Source of the DNA: Chloroflexota bacterium
GTDB taxonomy: Bacteria; Chloroflexota; Dehalococcoidia; DSTF01; JACRBR01
Length of the DNA stretch: 23,594 nt
Reading direction: 5' to 3'
NCBI GenBank assembly: GCA_016213125.1
Contig: JACRBR010000227.1
Coordinates: 1-23,594, forward strand
The notes beneath the pieces are model-generated. The model was given only the letters and a program-made list of their open reading frames with translations, made no database searches and was not told the origin of the DNA. The position numbers and the translations under genes were made by a program. The first letter of the stretch is position 1. Every line of letters starts with the position of its first letter. Below are positions 1 to 6,403 of this stretch, piece after piece.

Positions 1-417
1 GGGAACGAAGATGCAGAGCACGGCCTGGACGTTGTAGGCGAGGGCGAGGGCAACGCGCTTGGGCACGCGATCGGCGACGGCGCCGCCCTAGAGGGCGAAG
101 AAGGCGGGAGGGAGGAGCGCGGCTACGCCGATGAGGGCGGACTCGAATGCAGTGCCGCCGCGGCGGACGACGGCGATGAGCGCACCGTAGGCGACGGCCT
201 GCTGTCCGGCATCGGAGAAGAAGCGGGAGGCGAGGACCTGCTCGAACCGGGGATTGCGGGCGATGGAGGCATCGGGGAGGAAGAACCAGAGGAGGCGGAA
301 GACGTGCGCCTGGCCGCGGTCGAGCGCGGAATCGGCGCGGAGGTAGGCGCCGTCGAACATCTGGCGGCCGCCACGAAAGCGGCCGCGCGGCGGTTCGGGA
401 GGACGCTGGTCGTCCAT
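1..417 (-). pseudogene. MFS transporter, N-terminal part, interrupted by an in-frame TAG; runs off the left edge
   Basis: Read on the minus strand from ATG at 417, the frame gives a cytoplasmic N-terminus, then a segment typical of major facilitator transporters (NPRFEQVLASRFFSDAGQQA, about residues 55-74), a first hydrophobic helix ending in LLPPAFFAL, and then a TAG at 88-90. Beyond the stop the same frame continues without another stop to base 1 and encodes GGAVADRVPKR followed by a hydrophobic helix. That is the conserved MFS motif A (GGxxADRxxxR) in the loop between TM2 and TM3. The stop therefore lies inside one protein, and a TGG (Trp) or other sense codon changed to TAG is the simplest reading. 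The substrate is unknown. A real nonsense mutation, a base error in the assembly, and stop readthrough are all possible. No strong ribosome site is visible before the ATG. Confidence 0.72.
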
Positions 418-507
418 ACGAGGCGAGTGTAGCGAGGCGTGAGGCCACGGCGCGTGCTTGAGTCAAGGGCGGGGGTGGCGGATAGTGCGCGTCTGGACGG
501 TGGAGGC

Positions 508-550
508 GGGAAGCGAGAAACGGGAAGTGGGAAGTGGGAGGTGAGAGGTG
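508..550. repeat. Purine-rich degenerate repeat, copy 1
   Basis: This is a run of short units such as GGGAAGCGAGAAACGGGAAG followed by GTGGGAAG and GTGGGAGGTGAGAGG. The 18-mer AGTGGGAGGTGAGAGGTG (533-550) recurs exactly at 21538-21555, and the unit GAAGCG(A/G)GAAACGGGA recurs at 1640-1655. It is non-coding here. Three relatives in one window point to a dispersed low-complexity family. Confidence 0.6.
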
Positions 551-611
551 CGAAAGGGCACGATCCGGGGACTGTAGTTTCGAGACGATGCTCGGCCGAA
601 ATAACCGACGG

Positions 612-633
612 GGACAGGTCTGAAGACCTGTCC
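612..633. repeat. Perfect palindromic hairpin element, REP-like
   Basis: Arms GGACAGGTC (612-620) and GACCTGTCC (625-633) pair perfectly around a TGAA loop. It has no T-tract on either side, so it is a poor intrinsic terminator. It lies 30 bases before the GTG start of epoxide hydrolase 1. Its form, a short perfect dyad followed by a TACGG-like flank, resembles the dyad at 20126-20146, so I call it a dispersed palindromic element. Confidence 0.55.
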
Positions 634-653
634 GTACGGTCTTGGCGACGCTT

Positions 654-660
654 GGAGGGG
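654..660 (+). promoter_or_regulatory. Ribosome binding site that sets the start of epoxide hydrolase 1
   Basis: GGAGGGG ends 2 bases before GTG at 663 (4 bases if only the GGAGG core is counted). A TTG at 642 opens the frame earlier but has no such site. The paralogue at 1676 also begins at the equivalent residue, which supports GTG 663. Confidence 0.65.
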
Positions 661-662
661 AC

Positions 663-1613
663 GTGACGGACATTACGCACCGGACGGTTGAGACGAATGG
701 GATACGGCTGCACATCGCGGAGGCGGGGGAGGGGCCGCTAGTGCTGTTGCTGCACGGGTGGCCGGAGCTGTGGTACTCGTGGCGGCACCAGATGCCGGCG
801 CTGGCGGCGGCGGGGTACCACGCGGTGGCGCCGGATGTGCGCGGGTACGGCCAGAGCGACTGCCCGCAGCCGATCGAGGCTTACAGCATGAAGACGCTGG
901 TGGCGGATTACCTGGGGCTGCTGGACGCGCTGGGTGAGCAGACAGCGGTGGTGGTCGGGCACGACTGGGGCGCGCCGATGGCGTGGAACAGCGCGGCGCT
1001 GCACCCGGAGCGGTATCGGGCGGTGGTGGGGATGAGCGTGCCGCACCTGGCGCGCGCGCCGATGGCACCGACCTCGATGCTGAAGGCGGTGTTCCAGGAC
1101 AACTGGTTCTACATCCTGTACTTCCAGGAGCCGGGGGTGGCGGAGGCCGAATTCGAGGCGGACGTGGCGAAGACGATGCGGATGATCCTCGCGGGGGCGG
1201 GGTCGTTCGACGCGGCGGCGGCCTCGATGGGACAGAAGAAGAAGGGCGACAGGTTCTTGACGGGGCTGAGCGCGCCGGAGACGTTGCCGGACTGGCTGAC
1301 GGAGGAGGACGTCGCGTACTTCGTGTCGCAGTTCAAGAAGACGGGGTTCCGGGGCGGGCTGAACCGCTACCGGAACATGGACCGCGACTGGGAAGAGCTG
1401 CCGGAGCTGGGGGAGACGAAGATCGCGCAGCCGGCGCTGTTCATCACAGGCGAATACGACCCGGTGAAGACGTTCGCGCCGGCGGAGGCGATGCAGGCGT
1501 TTGTGCCGGGGCTGAAGCGCACGATCGAGATCGCGGGGGCGGGGCACTGGGTGCAACAGGAGAAGGCGGCGGAGGTGAACGAGGCGCTGGTGGGGTTCCT
1601 GGGAGCATTGTGA
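663..1613 (+). CDS. Alpha/beta-hydrolase, soluble epoxide hydrolase-like (paralogue 1)
   Basis: The product is about 316 aa, the usual length for bacterial soluble epoxide hydrolases, which open epoxides to vicinal diols through an Asp-His-Asp triad. Visible parts from GTG 663: the oxyanion-hole motif HGWP (31-34), DVRGYGQSD (58-66), the nucleophile elbow VVGHDWGAPM with Asp101, a lid with candidate epoxide-polarising tyrosines (Tyr150/153 in WFYILYF and Tyr236 in NRYRN), the acid Asp266 in GEYDPV, and the base His295 in GAGHWVQQE. There is no signal peptide, so it should be cytoplasmic. The GHDWG context with Asp favours epoxide hydrolase over esterase (Ser), and a haloalkane dehalogenase or fluoroacetate dehalogenase is the main alternative. 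A close paralogue follows after 62 bases. The substrate cannot be told from sequence. Confidence 0.9.
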   Translation: MTDITHRTVETNGIRLHIAEAGEGPLVLLLHGWPELWYSWRHQMPALAAAGYHAVAPDVRGYGQSDCPQPIEAYSMKTLVADYLGLLDALGEQTAVVVGHDWGAPMAWNSAALHPERYRAVVGMSVPHLARAPMAPTSMLKAVFQDNWFYILYFQEPGVAEAEFEADVAKTMRMILAGAGSFDAAAASMGQKKKGDRFLTGLSAPETLPDWLTEEDVAYFVSQFKKTGFRGGLNRYRNMDRDWEELPELGETKIAQPALFITGEYDPVKTFAPAEAMQAFVPGLKRTIEIAGAGHWVQQEKAAEVNEALVGFLGAL

Positions 1614-1618
1614 GCGCT

Positions 1619-1663
1619 GGAAGCGAGAGGCGGGAGACGAGAAGCGGGAAACGGGAGACGGTC
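1619..1663. repeat. Purine-rich degenerate repeat, copy 2
   Basis: The short gap between the two epoxide hydrolases consists almost entirely of GGAAGCGAGAGGCGGGAGAC-type units. It shares the unit GAAGCGGGAAACGGGA with copy 1 (one base different) and runs directly into the ribosome site of the second hydrolase. Confidence 0.55.
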
Positions 1664-1675
1664 GGAGGAGCGAAC

Positions 1676-2635
1676 ATGGGGACTGAGATTGCGCACCGGA
1701 CGGTGGAGACGAACGGGATACGGCTGCATATCGCGGAGGCGGGAGCGGGGCCGTTGGTGCTGTTCCTGCACGGGTGGCCGGAGTCGTGGTACTCGTGGCG
1801 GCACCAGCTGCCGGCGGTGGCGGAGGCGGGGTACCACGCGGTGGCGCCGGACGTGCGCGGGTACGGAGACAGCGACAAGCCCGCAGCGATCGAGGCGTAC
1901 AGCATGCGGACGATGGTCGCGGACTACGTCGGGCTGCTGGACGCGCTCGGCGAGCGGACGGCGGTGGTCGTCGGGCACGACTGGGGCGCGCCGATGGCGT
2001 ATCACTGCGCGCTGCTGGCACCGCAGCGGTTCCGGGCGGTTGTGGGGATGAGCGTGCCGTGGACGGGACGGCCTGCGGCGCCACCTCTGGAGACGCTCGC
2101 ACAGATCTTCAAGGACTCGTTCTTCTATATCGACTACTTCCAGCAGGTGGGGGTGGCGGAGAAGGAGCTGGAGGCGGACGTGCGGCGGTCGATGAAGCTG
2201 ATCCTGTACGGGGCATCAGGCGACGCGCCGCCGGCACCGGGGTTCGCGGGGAAGCCGAAGGGCGCGGGACTGCTGGACGGGATGGCGGACCCGGCGACGC
2301 TGCCGGCGTGGCTGACGGAGGCGGACCTGGACTTCTACGCCGGGGAGTTCGCGAAGAGCGGGTTCAGGGGGCCGATCAACCGGTACCGAAACATGGACCG
2401 GGACTGGCATGAGCTGCCGCAGCTTGCGGGCGCGCACATCAAGCAGCCGTGCCTGTTCGTGGCGGGCGAGAAGGACGGCGTGATCGCCATGAACCCGCAG
2501 GGGATCGAGACGATGAAGGCGAACTGCGACGACCTGCGCGGGGTGGTGCTGATCCCCGGGGCGGGGCACTGGACGCAGCAGGAGCGGCCGGCGGAGACGA
2601 CTGCGGCGCTGGTGGAGTTCTTGAAGGGGCTGTAG
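1676..2635 (+). CDS. Alpha/beta-hydrolase, soluble epoxide hydrolase-like (paralogue 2)
   Basis: The product is 319 aa. The ATG at 1676 is set by GGAGGAG at 1664-1670; the frame is open much further upstream, but that stretch lies over the preceding gene. The fold markers match paralogue 1 almost residue for residue: HGWPE (32-36), DVRGYGDSD (59-67), nucleophile Asp102 in VVGHDWGAPM, lid tyrosines Tyr151/154 and Tyr237 (NRYRN), acid Asp267 in GEKDGV, and base His298 in GAGHWTQQE. The N-terminal third is most alike (HRTVETNGIRLHIAEAG in both). The lid and the stretch 183-205 differ, which suggests changed substrate range after a tandem duplication. It is predicted cytoplasmic, and is probably co-transcribed with paralogue 1. 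Confidence 0.9.
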   Translation: MGTEIAHRTVETNGIRLHIAEAGAGPLVLFLHGWPESWYSWRHQLPAVAEAGYHAVAPDVRGYGDSDKPAAIEAYSMRTMVADYVGLLDALGERTAVVVGHDWGAPMAYHCALLAPQRFRAVVGMSVPWTGRPAAPPLETLAQIFKDSFFYIDYFQQVGVAEKELEADVRRSMKLILYGASGDAPPAPGFAGKPKGAGLLDGMADPATLPAWLTEADLDFYAGEFAKSGFRGPINRYRNMDRDWHELPQLAGAHIKQPCLFVAGEKDGVIAMNPQGIETMKANCDDLRGVVLIPGAGHWTQQERPAETTAALVEFLKGL

Positions 2636-2819
2636 TGGCGACATCGACCGGAGGTTGAGTCGCGTCGCGGCCGGAGATAGTCAGTTGAGTTGAGCGCTGT
2701 ACCGGTCCGAGCAAGACCCTTCGCTTTGCTCAGGGTGACAGATACTCAAACTCGACGACCTGTACACGAAGAAGCCGTTCGCTAGCCGGACGAGGGCCGA
2801 CACCGAATGGAGGTACTTG
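2636..2819. other. Intergenic region before the LLM oxidoreductase
   Basis: These 184 bases carry no gene. They contain a dispersed CCCTTCGCTTTGCTCAGGG-type element (2712-2741) and end in GGAGG (2809-2813), the ribosome site of the next gene. No clear terminator follows the second hydrolase. Confidence 0.4.
2712..2741. repeat. Dispersed CCCTTCGCT-type intergenic element
   Basis: The core ACCCTTCGCTTTGCTCAGGGT has outer arms ACCCT/AGGGT and inner GC/GC pairs around TTT, with TC/TC mismatches between. Its minus-strand translation gives CHPEQSEGS, a peptide that I know as a frequent spurious product of this repeat in many bacterial genomes. Only one copy is present in this window, so calling it a repeat rests on recognition. 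Confidence 0.45.
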
Positions 2820-3737
2820 ATGCGGATTGGACTGATGCACGGGGACGTGGGGGGCTTCACGGTCGAGGAGCAGATCCAGCAGATCGTGGATGAGGAGAAG
2901 GATGGGTTCCCGTGCGCGTGGTTCGGGCAGATCTTCGGCGGGGATTCTCTGACCCTCATCGCGCTGGCGGGGCAGCGGACGAAGACGATCCAGATCGGGA
3001 CGGGCGTAATCCCGACGTACACGCGGCACCCGTACGCGATGGCGCAGCAAGCGATGACGGTGCAGGCGGCGTTAGACGGCCGGTTCGTGCTGGGGATCGG
3101 GCCTTCGCACCAGATGGTGGTCGAGCGCCTGTGGGGGCTATCGTACGAGAAGCCGGCGCGGCACATGAAGGAGTACCTCCAGGTGCTGCTGCCGCTCATA
3201 CGCGAGGGGCAGGTGCGGTTTTCGGGGGAGGTGTACAAGGTGACGGCACAGGTCACGGTGGAGGGCATGAAGCCGCTGCCGGTGATCATCTCGGCGCTGG
3301 CGCCGATGATGCTGAAGCTCGCCGGTTCCATGGCGGACGGCACCGCGACCTGGATGACGGGGCTGAAGACGGTGGAGACGCACATCGTGCCGTCCATCAC
3401 ATCGGCGGCGGCAGAGGCGGGGCGGCCAGCGCCGCGCATCGTCGTGGGGCTCCCGGTCTGCGTGACGGATGATGTGGAGGCGGGACGCGAGGCCGCGGCG
3501 AAAGCGTTCGCGATGTACGGCGGGCTGCCGAACTACCGGCGGATGCTGGACAAGGAAGGTGCGGCGGGGCCGGCTGACGTGGCGATCATGGGGAACGAGG
3601 CGCAGGTGGAGACGCAGATCCGGGCGCTGGCAAGCACCGGCGCGACCGACATGGTGGCGCCGATCTTCCCGACGGGTCCGAACGCGCGCGAGTCGTTTGC
3701 GCGGACGCGCGCGCTGCTCCAGTCTTTGAACGGCTAG
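2820..3737 (+). CDS. LLM-class (luciferase-like) flavin-dependent oxidoreductase, probably F420-type
   Basis: The product is 305 aa from ATG 2820, placed by GGAGG at 2809-2813; a TTG at 2817 is in frame but too close to the site. The N-terminus MRIGLMHGDVGG, the strand IQIGTGVIPTYTRHP (57-71), the motif DGRFVLGIGPSH (86-97) and the C-terminal segment GNEAQVETQIRALASTGATD are typical of bacterial luciferase-like TIM-barrel enzymes. These use FMN or coenzyme F420 as hydride carrier. The IGTGV...HP...Q..LDGRF..GIG pattern resembles the F420-dependent group (MSMEG_4879-like), but the cofactor cannot be proved from sequence. It is cytoplasmic. It lies downstream of the two hydrolases and could act on the same class of substrates, which is inference from position only. 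Confidence 0.85.
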   Translation: MRIGLMHGDVGGFTVEEQIQQIVDEEKDGFPCAWFGQIFGGDSLTLIALAGQRTKTIQIGTGVIPTYTRHPYAMAQQAMTVQAALDGRFVLGIGPSHQMVVERLWGLSYEKPARHMKEYLQVLLPLIREGQVRFSGEVYKVTAQVTVEGMKPLPVIISALAPMMLKLAGSMADGTATWMTGLKTVETHIVPSITSAAAEAGRPAPRIVVGLPVCVTDDVEAGREAAAKAFAMYGGLPNYRRMLDKEGAAGPADVAIMGNEAQVETQIRALASTGATDMVAPIFPTGPNARESFARTRALLQSLNG

Positions 3738-3742
3738 GTGTA

Positions 3743-3764
3743 ATGGTACCGTATGTGGTACTAT
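3743..3764 (+). promoter_or_regulatory. Candidate hicAB promoter with an overlapping dyad operator
   Basis: An extended -10 element, TG (3756-3757) + one base + TACTAT (3759-3764), lies 22 bases before the hicA start; no good -35 is present, as is allowed with an extended -10. A dyad of the form AT-n-GTAC (3743-3749) and GTAC-n-AT (3758-3764), with 8 bases between the arms, overlaps the -10. Antitoxins of this class commonly repress their own promoter, so it is a plausible HicB operator. This is inferred, not proved. Confidence 0.4.
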
Positions 3765-3786
3765 CCTCGGGGCGGCGCCCTGCCGG

Positions 3787-4032
3787 ATGACTCAGATCGA
3801 GAAGCTGGTTGAGCGGCTGGGGCGCGCGAGCGGCCAATCGGCCTTCGAGGATGTCGAGCGGTTGTTGGAGCACCACGGGTGGCGTCTGGCGAGGCAGCGA
3901 GGCAGTCACGTCGCATTCCTGAAGACAGGCGAGCGCCCCCTGTATATTCCGCTCGTTGGCGGGCGACGGGTCAAGAGGGTCTACGTTGTGGACGTGCTGA
4001 AGCGGCTCGGTTTGTGGAGGGCTGATGGGTAA
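3787..4032 (+). CDS. hicA: HicA-family mRNA interferase toxin
   Basis: The product is 81 aa, the length expected for HicA. The dsRBD-like core is visible: FEDVERLLEHHGWRL (helix and strand, 20-34), RQRGSHVAF with the catalytic-type His41, then PLYIPL and VKRVYVVDVLKRLGL (62-76), the C-terminal helix. HicA proteins cleave mRNA during translation or stress and are blocked by HicB. The first 18 residues form an extra N-terminal helix common in one HicA subgroup. The gene overlaps the antitoxin gene by 8 bases, the standard hicA-hicB order. The start ATG 3787 has only a weak purine tract before it, which would keep toxin yield low. The toxin looks intact. Confidence 0.87.
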   Translation: MTQIEKLVERLGRASGQSAFEDVERLLEHHGWRLARQRGSHVAFLKTGERPLYIPLVGGRRVKRVYVVDVLKRLGLWRADG

Positions 4033-4561
4033 GAGAAGACCGCTCTCCTACTACCTGAAGCTGCAATATGGGTTCCGCGTGCGGGTGCCCGCGGAAGGCG
4101 GCTACTTTGTCGACTTTCCGGACTTGCCTGGCGCGATGACGGACTCAGACACGATCGAAGGCCTGCCGCCGATGATCGAGGAGGTCCGGACGCTGTGGAT
4201 GGAGACGGCGTACGAACACGGGCGGGACATCCCGCTTCCGACTATCTGGAACTACGACGAAGAGTACAGCGGGCGGTTCAACTTGCGGCTTCCACCATCG
4301 CTGCATCAGGTGCTCGCCGAGGGGGCGGAATCGGAGGGCGTAAGTCTGAACCAATACGTTGTGGCGCTGCTGTCGCGAGGGGATGCGCAGGCGCGCATCG
4401 AGAAACGCCTGAGCGCTCTTGAGGCTGCGATCGCCGGGACGCGCGCGGGGAGTGCGATGGTGGCGGAGGAGAAGGCGGCTTACGATGCGAGGCCCCGGCC
4501 CACGCGATCGCGGAAGAAGGCGTCGGGCAAGAAGACCGCAGGACGGAGGCGGACGACATGA
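4025..4561 (+). CDS. hicB: HicB-family antitoxin with a long basic C-terminal tail
   Basis: The product is 178 aa. The N-terminal half has the partial RNase H-like HicB fold: the strand-turn-strand GGYFVDFPDLPGAMTDSDTI (25-44) and the helix following it. A DNA-binding region of ribbon-helix-helix type follows: FNLRLPPSLHQVLAEGAESE (85-104) and VSLNQYVVALLSRG (106-119). After this comes a helix with heptad-like leucines (125-137) and a Lys/Arg-rich tail (157-178). Most HicB proteins end soon after the RHH, so the 55-60 residue extension is unusual. HicB should bind HicA and repress the operon. Its TGA (4559-4561) overlaps the ATG of the amidohydrolase (ATGA, 4558-4561), so the third gene is translationally coupled to the antitoxin. 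Confidence 0.87.
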   Translation: MGKRRPLSYYLKLQYGFRVRVPAEGGYFVDFPDLPGAMTDSDTIEGLPPMIEEVRTLWMETAYEHGRDIPLPTIWNYDEEYSGRFNLRLPPSLHQVLAEGAESEGVSLNQYVVALLSRGDAQARIEKRLSALEAAIAGTRAGSAMVAEEKAAYDARPRPTRSRKKASGKKTAGRRRTT

Positions 4562-5796
4562 CGACGGCCATCACGAACGCGACGCTGATCGACGGGACGG
4601 GGGCGGACCCGGTGCCGAACGCGACGGTGCTCATCGAAGGAGAGCGCATCACGGGGGCAGGAGCAAACGCTTCGCTGCCATCAGACGCAGACGTGATCGA
4701 CGCGGGCGGACGGACGGTGATGCCGGGGATGATCGACTGCCACGTGCACCTGTGGGGACGGGTGACGCACCTGCAGGAGCGGCTGCTGACGCCGCCGACG
4801 CTGAACGCCTTCTACGCGATGCGGAACGCGCAGCGGACGCTGGACGCGGGGGTCACGTCCGTGCGGGACGCGTCAGGATCGCCGATGGGGCTGAAGATGG
4901 CGATCGAGCGGGGGCTAATCCCGGGGCCGCGGATGCGGCTCTCGGTGAGCGCGCTGTCACAAACGGGCGGGCACGGAGACGGCACGATGCCGTCGGGTGC
5001 GGACCCGGGCGGGATCGCCGACGGGCGCGGCCCGGAGTGGCCGGGCAGGGTGGTGGAGGGGCCGGAGGGGGTGCGGCTGGCGGTGCGGAAGCTGCTGCGG
5101 GCGGGCGCGGACTTCATCAAGCTGTGCTCGACGGGCGGGGTGCTTTCGCCGACGGACGAGCCCGGGCACACGCAGTTCACGCCGGACGAGATCGCGGTGA
5201 TGGTGTACGAGGCGAAGACGCAGGGGAAGACGTGCATGTCGCACGCGCAGGGGACGCAGGGGATCCTGAACGCGGTGCTGGCGGGCGTAGAGTCGATCGA
5301 GCACGGCATCTACGTCGACGATCGGTGCATCGACGAGATGAAGGCGCGCGGGACGTACCTAGTGCCGACGCTAGTGGCGCCGGTGTGGGTGCTGCGACAC
5401 GCGGAGCGGATGCCGGGCGCGATCCTGCCGCAGTCGGTGCGGAAGACGAAGGAAGTGATGGAGGACCACAAGCGCAACATCGGCGAGGCGATCCGGGCGG
5501 GGGTGAAGGTGGCGATGGGGACCGACAGCGGGGTGGGGCACCATGGATCGAACGCGGAGGAGTTGCAGCTGATGGTGGAAGCGGGGATGACGCCGATGCA
5601 GGCGATCGTGGCGACGACGAGGACGGCGAGCGAGTGTATCCACATGGCGAACGACATCGGGACGATCGCGCCGGGGAAGTACGCCGATCTGCTGGTGGTG
5701 GACGGGGACCCACTGGCGGACATCACCGTACTGCAGGACAAGGCGCGACTGGCGCTGATCATGCAGGGCGGGCGAGCCCACAAGAACACGATGTAG
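4558..5796 (+). CDS. Metal-dependent amidohydrolase (imidazolonepropionase / Xaa-Pro dipeptidase-like)
   Basis: The product is 412 aa, a normal length for this branch of the amidohydrolase superfamily. The metal-centre residues are all visible: DCHVHL with His62 and His64, FIKLCSTGG with Lys188 (the likely carboxylated lysine), SHAQG with His229, IEHGI with His249, and GTDSG with Asp323. The small N- and C-terminal beta-sandwich is present as TLIDGTGADPV...VLIEGERI and APGKYADLLVVDGDPL. Such enzymes hydrolyse peptide-like, amide, ester or carbamate bonds, including Xaa-Pro dipeptides and organophosphate or carbamate xenobiotics. The exact substrate is not readable. There is no signal peptide. 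The ATG at 4558 has GGAGG at 4545-4549 and overlaps the hicB stop, so it is read from the hicAB transcript or a promoter inside it. Confidence 0.88.
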   Translation: MTTAITNATLIDGTGADPVPNATVLIEGERITGAGANASLPSDADVIDAGGRTVMPGMIDCHVHLWGRVTHLQERLLTPPTLNAFYAMRNAQRTLDAGVTSVRDASGSPMGLKMAIERGLIPGPRMRLSVSALSQTGGHGDGTMPSGADPGGIADGRGPEWPGRVVEGPEGVRLAVRKLLRAGADFIKLCSTGGVLSPTDEPGHTQFTPDEIAVMVYEAKTQGKTCMSHAQGTQGILNAVLAGVESIEHGIYVDDRCIDEMKARGTYLVPTLVAPVWVLRHAERMPGAILPQSVRKTKEVMEDHKRNIGEAIRAGVKVAMGTDSGVGHHGSNAEELQLMVEAGMTPMQAIVATTRTASECIHMANDIGTIAPGKYADLLVVDGDPLADITVLQDKARLALIMQGGRAHKNTM

Positions 5797-6040
5797 TCGT
5801 TGGCGGTTGGGCGTTAGGGGCTCCTGGTCGCTGGTTGGTGGGTGCTGTAAAGCCGGTTGGCCGACCGGGCGCGAAAAGAGCCTCCTCCCCTCGAGCAGCT
5901 TGCAGGAGCGTATAGACGGGGCGGGCGCACATTACTAGCGCGCGGCGTCTTACTCCTGCTTTACGAAATGAGGACATTCGGTTCACACCGGGCGCGTAGG
6001 ATGCGACTACAGGGGGAGCCACCCGACGAGAGGACGCGCC
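5797..6040. other. Intergenic region with a degenerate TTGGC/GTTGG-rich start
   Basis: These 244 bases hold no gene I can support. The first 60 bases (5797-5856) are low-complexity GTTGG/GGTTGG units such as GTTGGCGGTTGGGCGTTAGG, which looks like another degenerate intergenic repeat. The rest is unremarkable. A TAGGAT at 5998-6003 could be a -10 for the next small gene, but no matching -35 was found. Confidence 0.4.
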
Positions 6041-6325
6041 GTGGTTGGCCAACCGTTCGAGCAACATCACCATGCCGGATCCATCCCCAGGCGGGCGGTC
6101 CGTACGCCCGCGACGGACGTCGCCATACCGCCGGCCGAATGGCTACGGCGGGGCATGATCGCGGTCGTCCTGGCAGCGTGCGTCGGGTTTGCGGCGACGC
6201 TGGGTGCGGCGTTCGCTTTCGACGATCACCCGAGCGGCTGCGCTGCGCCCGACGGCAGCGCCTCCTGCTGCCGGCTGCTGGCGCAAGACGAGTTCGCGGC
6301 GCGGCGGTGCGAGGAGGCGCGCTAA
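6041..6325 (+). CDS. Small single-pass membrane protein, unknown function
   Basis: The product is 94 aa from GTG 6041, with GAGAGGA about 7 bases before it; ATG 6155 would give a 56-aa form that starts at the membrane segment. About 40 residues of polar sequence come first, then one hydrophobic helix (RRGMIAVVLAACVGFAATLG, about 37-56) preceded by two arginines, then a short outer tail with CAAPDGSASCC and another Cys. The tail may be extracytoplasmic and disulfide-bonded. I do not recognise a family. Coding use is supported by strong G/C third positions and by the near-perfect terminator 25 bases after its TAA. Confidence 0.45.
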   Translation: MVGQPFEQHHHAGSIPRRAVRTPATDVAIPPAEWLRRGMIAVVLAACVGFAATLGAAFAFDDHPSGCAAPDGSASCCRLLAQDEFAARRCEEAR

Positions 6326-6350
6326 CAGCAGAGCGTGATGGGACAAGGGA

Positions 6351-6390
6351 AAGAGGCGGCGCCCGAGTGGCGCCGCCTCTTCGATTTTCG
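6351..6390. terminator. Strong, possibly bidirectional hairpin terminator
   Basis: Arms AAGAGGCGGCGCC (6351-6363) and GGCGCCGCCTCTT (6369-6381) form a perfect 13-bp stem with a CGAGT loop. On the plus strand it is followed by CGATTTTCG, and on the minus strand by TTCCCTTG. It lies between the small plus-strand gene (ending 6325) and the minus-strand permease (ending 6404), so it can serve both. Confidence 0.8.
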
Positions 6391-6403
6391 TCCGGGGCCC
6401 GGA

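Larger units (their letters stand above)
418..662. other. Intergenic region between the divergent MFS remnant and epoxide hydrolase 1
   Basis: These 245 bases hold no credible gene. They contain a short dyad CTTGAGTCAAG at 457-467, a purine-rich low-complexity repeat (508-550), a perfect 9-bp hairpin (612-633) and the ribosome site of the first hydrolase. Promoters for both flanking genes should lie here, but I could not pick a convincing -35/-10 pair. A TTGACT on the minus strand (466-461) and a TACACT (431-426) are 29 bases apart, which is too far. Confidence 0.5.

Noticed and set aside
426..466. TTGACT and TACACT as a minus-strand promoter for the MFS gene
   Set aside because: The two boxes are 29 bases apart, well beyond the usual 16-18.
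500..1670. CRISPR-like array in the purine-rich repeats
   Set aside because: The units are short, degenerate and have no regular spacers.
738..2102. Long minus-strand open frame opposite the epoxide hydrolases
   Set aside because: Its product is Arg/Pro/Ser-rich low-complexity sequence, typical of antisense frames in high-GC DNA; both real hydrolases are on the plus strand.
2700..2750. Short coding gene with the peptide CHPEQSEGS
   Set aside because: The peptide comes from a well-known dispersed non-coding element read in one frame; no start or ribosome site supports it.
4419..5915. 498-aa plus-strand frame overlapping hicB and the amidohydrolase
   Set aside because: Out-of-frame shadow rich in Arg/Gly/Asp; the amidohydrolase frame has all catalytic motifs.
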